Below are positions 49,296 through 51,407 of a stretch of 51,407 nt of DNA, in pieces. Position numbers and translations under genes: made by a program. Positions within the stretch are counted from its first letter, which is position 1. Every line of letters begins with the position of its first letter. The notes beneath the pieces were generated by a model that was not told the origin of the DNA, searched no databases, and saw only the letters and a list, made by a program, of their open reading frames with translations. Origin of the DNA: Candidatus Roizmanbacteria bacterium UBA6242 (GTDB lineage: Bacteria; Patescibacteriota; Microgenomatia; UBA1406; GWC2-37-13); NCBI GenBank assembly GCA_002440905.1, contig DJWA01000024.1, positions 4,580 through 55,986 on the forward strand, read 5' to 3'.

Positions 49296-50437
49296 ATATT
49301 TTTGAGGACTTTGTGATAAAAACTTTCCGTTTCCTTGCCAATTTTATTCCAGTCGTACTTTTTGATTTCCTCTACCTCCCATTCTACTATCTTTTGCCTC
49401 AACTTATCGCTGACAATCAAAGATTCAAGGGCATTGGCCATTTCCTTGACGCTTTTTTCCTTGACGATAAGACTTTTGGCGGGGTAACTTTTGAGGACTT
49501 CGGAGAAGGCATTATTCTTCAAAGCGACAATCGGCGTTCCCGATGCCATCGCCTCAAGAAGGGTTATCCCGAATCCCTCGTTGACATACGGCGCACAGAA
49601 AATGTCGGCGCTTTGGTAAAGCCTGGCTTTCTCTTCGTTTTTGACGTAGCCGTGAAATTTGACGTAGTTTTCCAATTTATTATTTTTCACATACTCGATC
49701 ATCCTTTTCTTGTCTGGCCCCTCGCCGACAACCGAAAGAGTGACGTTCTTACGAGTAGCAACAATTTTCTTTAAAGCCTTTAGTAGAAGATGGAGGCCCT
49801 TTTTGGGAACGATCCGTGCCAAAAACAACAACTTTACTTTCCCGTCCGGTTTCTTTTTTTTGAAGCGGAAAAGTCCACGGTCGATGCCGTTGGCGATTAT
49901 GGTTTTCTGGGTCTTCGGGTTGAATATTTCCTCCCAGCAGTTTTTGGTCCTGTGGGAGACGAAGATCGAGCCTTTGACTTTTTTCGAAAGGCTATCCTTA
50001 AGGAGCGGAATGAATCCCCGGAAAATATCCAAGAAAGAGTCCTTCTCCCAGGTCGCATGGTAAGTTGTGACAATAGGTATCTCAAGAACATTGAGAAGTT
50101 CGTAGGAAAGAAACGGCATGAAAGGGTCGTGGATATGGATAAGGTCGAAGTCTCCCGGATTTATGAGCTTCCGGTAATCTTCCTGATTCTTTTTGCTGAC
50201 GTAACTGACGTCATAACCTATGGGAAGCGAAAATTCGGTAAATTCACCGACCATTCTTGTATTGGGATAGGGGAGAAGGGTTCGGGTTCGTCGGGGCATG
50301 AAAACCGTCACCCGATGGCCGAGTTTTTTTAAGGCAACCGATAAATAATATACGTGTTCTTGAACCCCTCCGGTTGAGGATGGATCCGAGGAAAAGAACA
50401 TGGCTATTTTTAACTTCCTTCCGGTTATTGTCTTCAT
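49292..50437 (-). CDS. GT4-family glycosyltransferase
   Basis: This is a 381-residue GT-B fold enzyme. The N-terminal half has the acceptor-side loop SSTGGVQEHVYYLSVALKKLGH (about 17-38). The C-terminal half has LFLARIVPKKGLHLLLKAL and the donor-binding EGFGITLLEAMASGTPIVAL (E..G....EA). The sugar donor and acceptor cannot be read from sequence, but a glycolipid or surface polysaccharide is likely. It heads the GT4-pyk-lepA transcript. Confidence 0.88.
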   Translation of the reverse strand: MKTITGRKLKIAMFFSSDPSSTGGVQEHVYYLSVALKKLGHRVTVFMPRRTRTLLPYPNTRMVGEFTEFSLPIGYDVSYVSKKNQEDYRKLINPGDFDLIHIHDPFMPFLSYELLNVLEIPIVTTYHATWEKDSFLDIFRGFIPLLKDSLSKKVKGSIFVSHRTKNCWEEIFNPKTQKTIIANGIDRGLFRFKKKKPDGKVKLLFLARIVPKKGLHLLLKALKKIVATRKNVTLSVVGEGPDKKRMIEYVKNNKLENYVKFHGYVKNEEKARLYQSADIFCAPYVNEGFGITLLEAMASGTPIVALKNNAFSEVLKSYPAKSLIVKEKSVKEMANALESLIVSDKLRQKIVEWEVEEIKKYDWNKIGKETESFYHKVLKNI

Positions 50438-50482
50438 CGCATTTATTTTTTTGTAAATCCGGCGGCAAATAGTATAGAATTA

Positions 50483-51022
50483 ATGGAAATGGCGTATTAC
50501 TTCGTTATTTTGGTAAGAATAATCCTGGCTCCATTAATATTGGTTTGGCCGACAACCGCCATAATTTTATCACTTTTGTTGGATATATTCGACGCCGATT
50601 TTGCCTACAAGGTAATAACCAAGAAGCAGTATCAAATGGTCGACAAGATTCTAGACTCCTTTGTGCTTTTATTTGAACTTATTCTGGCATGGCAGGTGCT
50701 GCCGGAATTCAAACTACTGTTGACAATTCTTTTTGTCTGGCGGATGATCGGGCTGACGGTATTTCTCGAATCGAAAAACCGCCACGTCCTTTTGGTATTT
50801 GGAAACTTTTTTGAAAACGTCTTTTTTCTTTTGTACTTCGCAACGACTTTCAAGTCGTTGAACTTCTTACTCTTGAACCAAGCGGTATTTTATACCGCAA
50901 TGACGCTGGCATTTTTAAGCAAGATCTTCCATGAATGGTTTATTCATGTTGCCGAATTGTCAATCCGAGAACACTTATTCGGAAGCAAAAGAAAGTGGAA
51001 AAATGATAAAATTAACCTATGA
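50483..51022 (+). CDS. Hypothetical multi-pass membrane protein
   Basis: This is a 179-residue protein with about five hydrophobic helices (roughly 5-35, 55-75, 78-92, 104-120, 128-146) and a basic C-terminus. Between helices 1 and 2 is LLDIFDADFAYKVITKKQYQ, with acidic residues that could be a substrate or metal site, but no family is recognised. A second ATG at 50489 fits the -10 box (TATAGA at 50473-50478) better. Its stop overlaps the start of the ABC permease gene (ATGA), so it may belong to surface polysaccharide export. Confidence 0.6.
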   Translation: MEMAYYFVILVRIILAPLILVWPTTAIILSLLLDIFDADFAYKVITKKQYQMVDKILDSFVLLFELILAWQVLPEFKLLLTILFVWRMIGLTVFLESKNRHVLLVFGNFFENVFFLLYFATTFKSLNFLLLNQAVFYTAMTLAFLSKIFHEWFIHVAELSIREHLFGSKRKWKNDKINL

Positions 51023-51407
51023 AAACGATTTCCAAACTTAAAGAAAACTTCCGCCTCATGTGGGAGTACCGAGAGCTTTTGTGGAACTTGGCTTACCGGG
51101 AGATCAACCAGAGATACAAACAATCGATTTTGGGATACGCCTGGGTCATTTTGAATCCGCTTTTCCAGTTGATCGTTCTCAATTTTGTGTTTTCGGTCGT
51201 TTTAAAGATACCGTCCCAGGGGGTGCCCTTCATAATCTTTTTGGCGGTTGCCCTTTTACCCTGGAATCTTTTTGCCGCGAGTCTATCTTCATCCGTCAAC
51301 GCCCTCGTGTCCAATAGCTCGCTCATTACCAAAATATATTTTCCCAGGGAAATTCTTGTATATTCGACAATCATCGCCAAGATAGTAGACTTTCTGTTTT
51401 CCTGTAT
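51019..51407 (+). CDS. ABC-2 type polysaccharide export permease (partial)
   Basis: The first 129 residues are present; the gene runs off the window. LAYREINQRYKQSILGYAWV, the amphipathic start before helix 1, and the following helices (VILNPLFQLIVLNFVF, FIIFLAVALLPWNLFAAS) match TagG/RfbA/Wzm-type permeases that export O-antigen, teichoic-acid-like or other glycans. An ATPase partner is expected downstream. The ATG overlaps the stop of the upstream membrane protein. Confidence 0.88.
   Translation, partial: MKTISKLKENFRLMWEYRELLWNLAYREINQRYKQSILGYAWVILNPLFQLIVLNFVFSVVLKIPSQGVPFIIFLAVALLPWNLFAASLSSSVNALVSNSSLITKIYFPREILVYSTIIAKIVDFLFSC

Noticed and set aside
1..51407. CRISPR array, insertion sequence, prophage or rRNA operon
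   Set aside because: I saw no regularly spaced repeats, no transposase or integrase motifs, no phage structural genes and no rRNA-like sequence anywhere in the window.
1..51407. UGA recoding as in Gracilibacteria/Absconditabacteria
   Set aside because: Many genes end cleanly at TGA with the next gene starting in an ATGA overlap (for example 16074-16077, 42910-42913, 51019-51022), so UGA is a stop here.

Overview
The window reads as a chromosomal segment of a small-genome, host- or community-dependent bacterium of the Candidate Phyla Radiation (Patescibacteria), most likely Microgenomates. This assignment is an inference from several traits: shortened housekeeping proteins (EF-Ts of 149 aa, a release factor of 230 aa, a YbeY of 115 aa), a riboflavin-scavenging module with no biosynthesis genes, several large GT-C membrane glycosyltransferases, and loss of pyrH, uppS, cdsA and dxr from the usual rpsB-tsf-...-rseP-proS cluster. 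UGA acts as a normal stop, which argues against the UGA-recoding CPR lineages. Coding density is very high. Genes commonly abut or overlap by 4 bases, and several convergent pairs overlap at their 3' ends.

Layout. 77-2590 (minus): two ATP-grasp ligases, one D-Ala-D-Ala-ligase-like and one resembling the PGM1 peptide-ligase family. 2623-7325: a membrane-anchored two-domain Clp-type AAA+ ATPase, a fused DNPH1-like nucleotide hydrolase/thymidylate kinase, a secreted Ig-like protein and galU. 7382-13403: rpsB, tsf, frr, rseP, two CMP-kinase-like P-loop proteins, then proS behind a T-box leader. 13395-18701: a GT-C enzyme, a DHH-like phosphoesterase, rpsU, ybeY (truncated), dnaX, ybaB and prs. 18745-23026: a frameshifted gene, recR, rnj, sufT-like and two hypothetical genes. 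23075-28275: tRNA-Pro(CGG), an MFS transporter, cysS, an MpsC/DUF2294-like gene behind a structured leader, a small membrane protein and a second GT-C enzyme. 28303-32429: rpsF-ssb-rpsR, an unknown, ctpA and htrA. 32460-36037: a histidine leader peptide and attenuator, hisS, a short RF1, rpmE, rplJ and rplL. 36136-42913: gyrB, ppa, gyrA, folD and miaA. 42910-46163: a flavin module consisting of a stand-alone riboflavin kinase and an FMN riboswitch driving a RibU-EcfA-EcfT transporter. 46160-51407: lepA, pyk, a GT4 glycosyltransferase, a membrane protein and the start of a polysaccharide-type ABC permease cut by the window edge.

The most striking signals are regulatory. hisS is preceded by a textbook Trp/His-type attenuator: a 15-residue peptide with three His codons among its last four, and four mutually exclusive hairpin arms. 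proS is preceded by a T-box whose antiterminator bulge matches the discriminator base of the tRNA-Pro encoded in the same window. MpsC-like and rplJ also have structured leaders, and the ECF transporter has an FMN riboswitch. Across the window, TATAAT-like -10 boxes sit only about 5-11 bases before many first-gene start codons, which implies widespread leaderless transcription. All coordinates and structures were read by eye; no database search or folding program was run.
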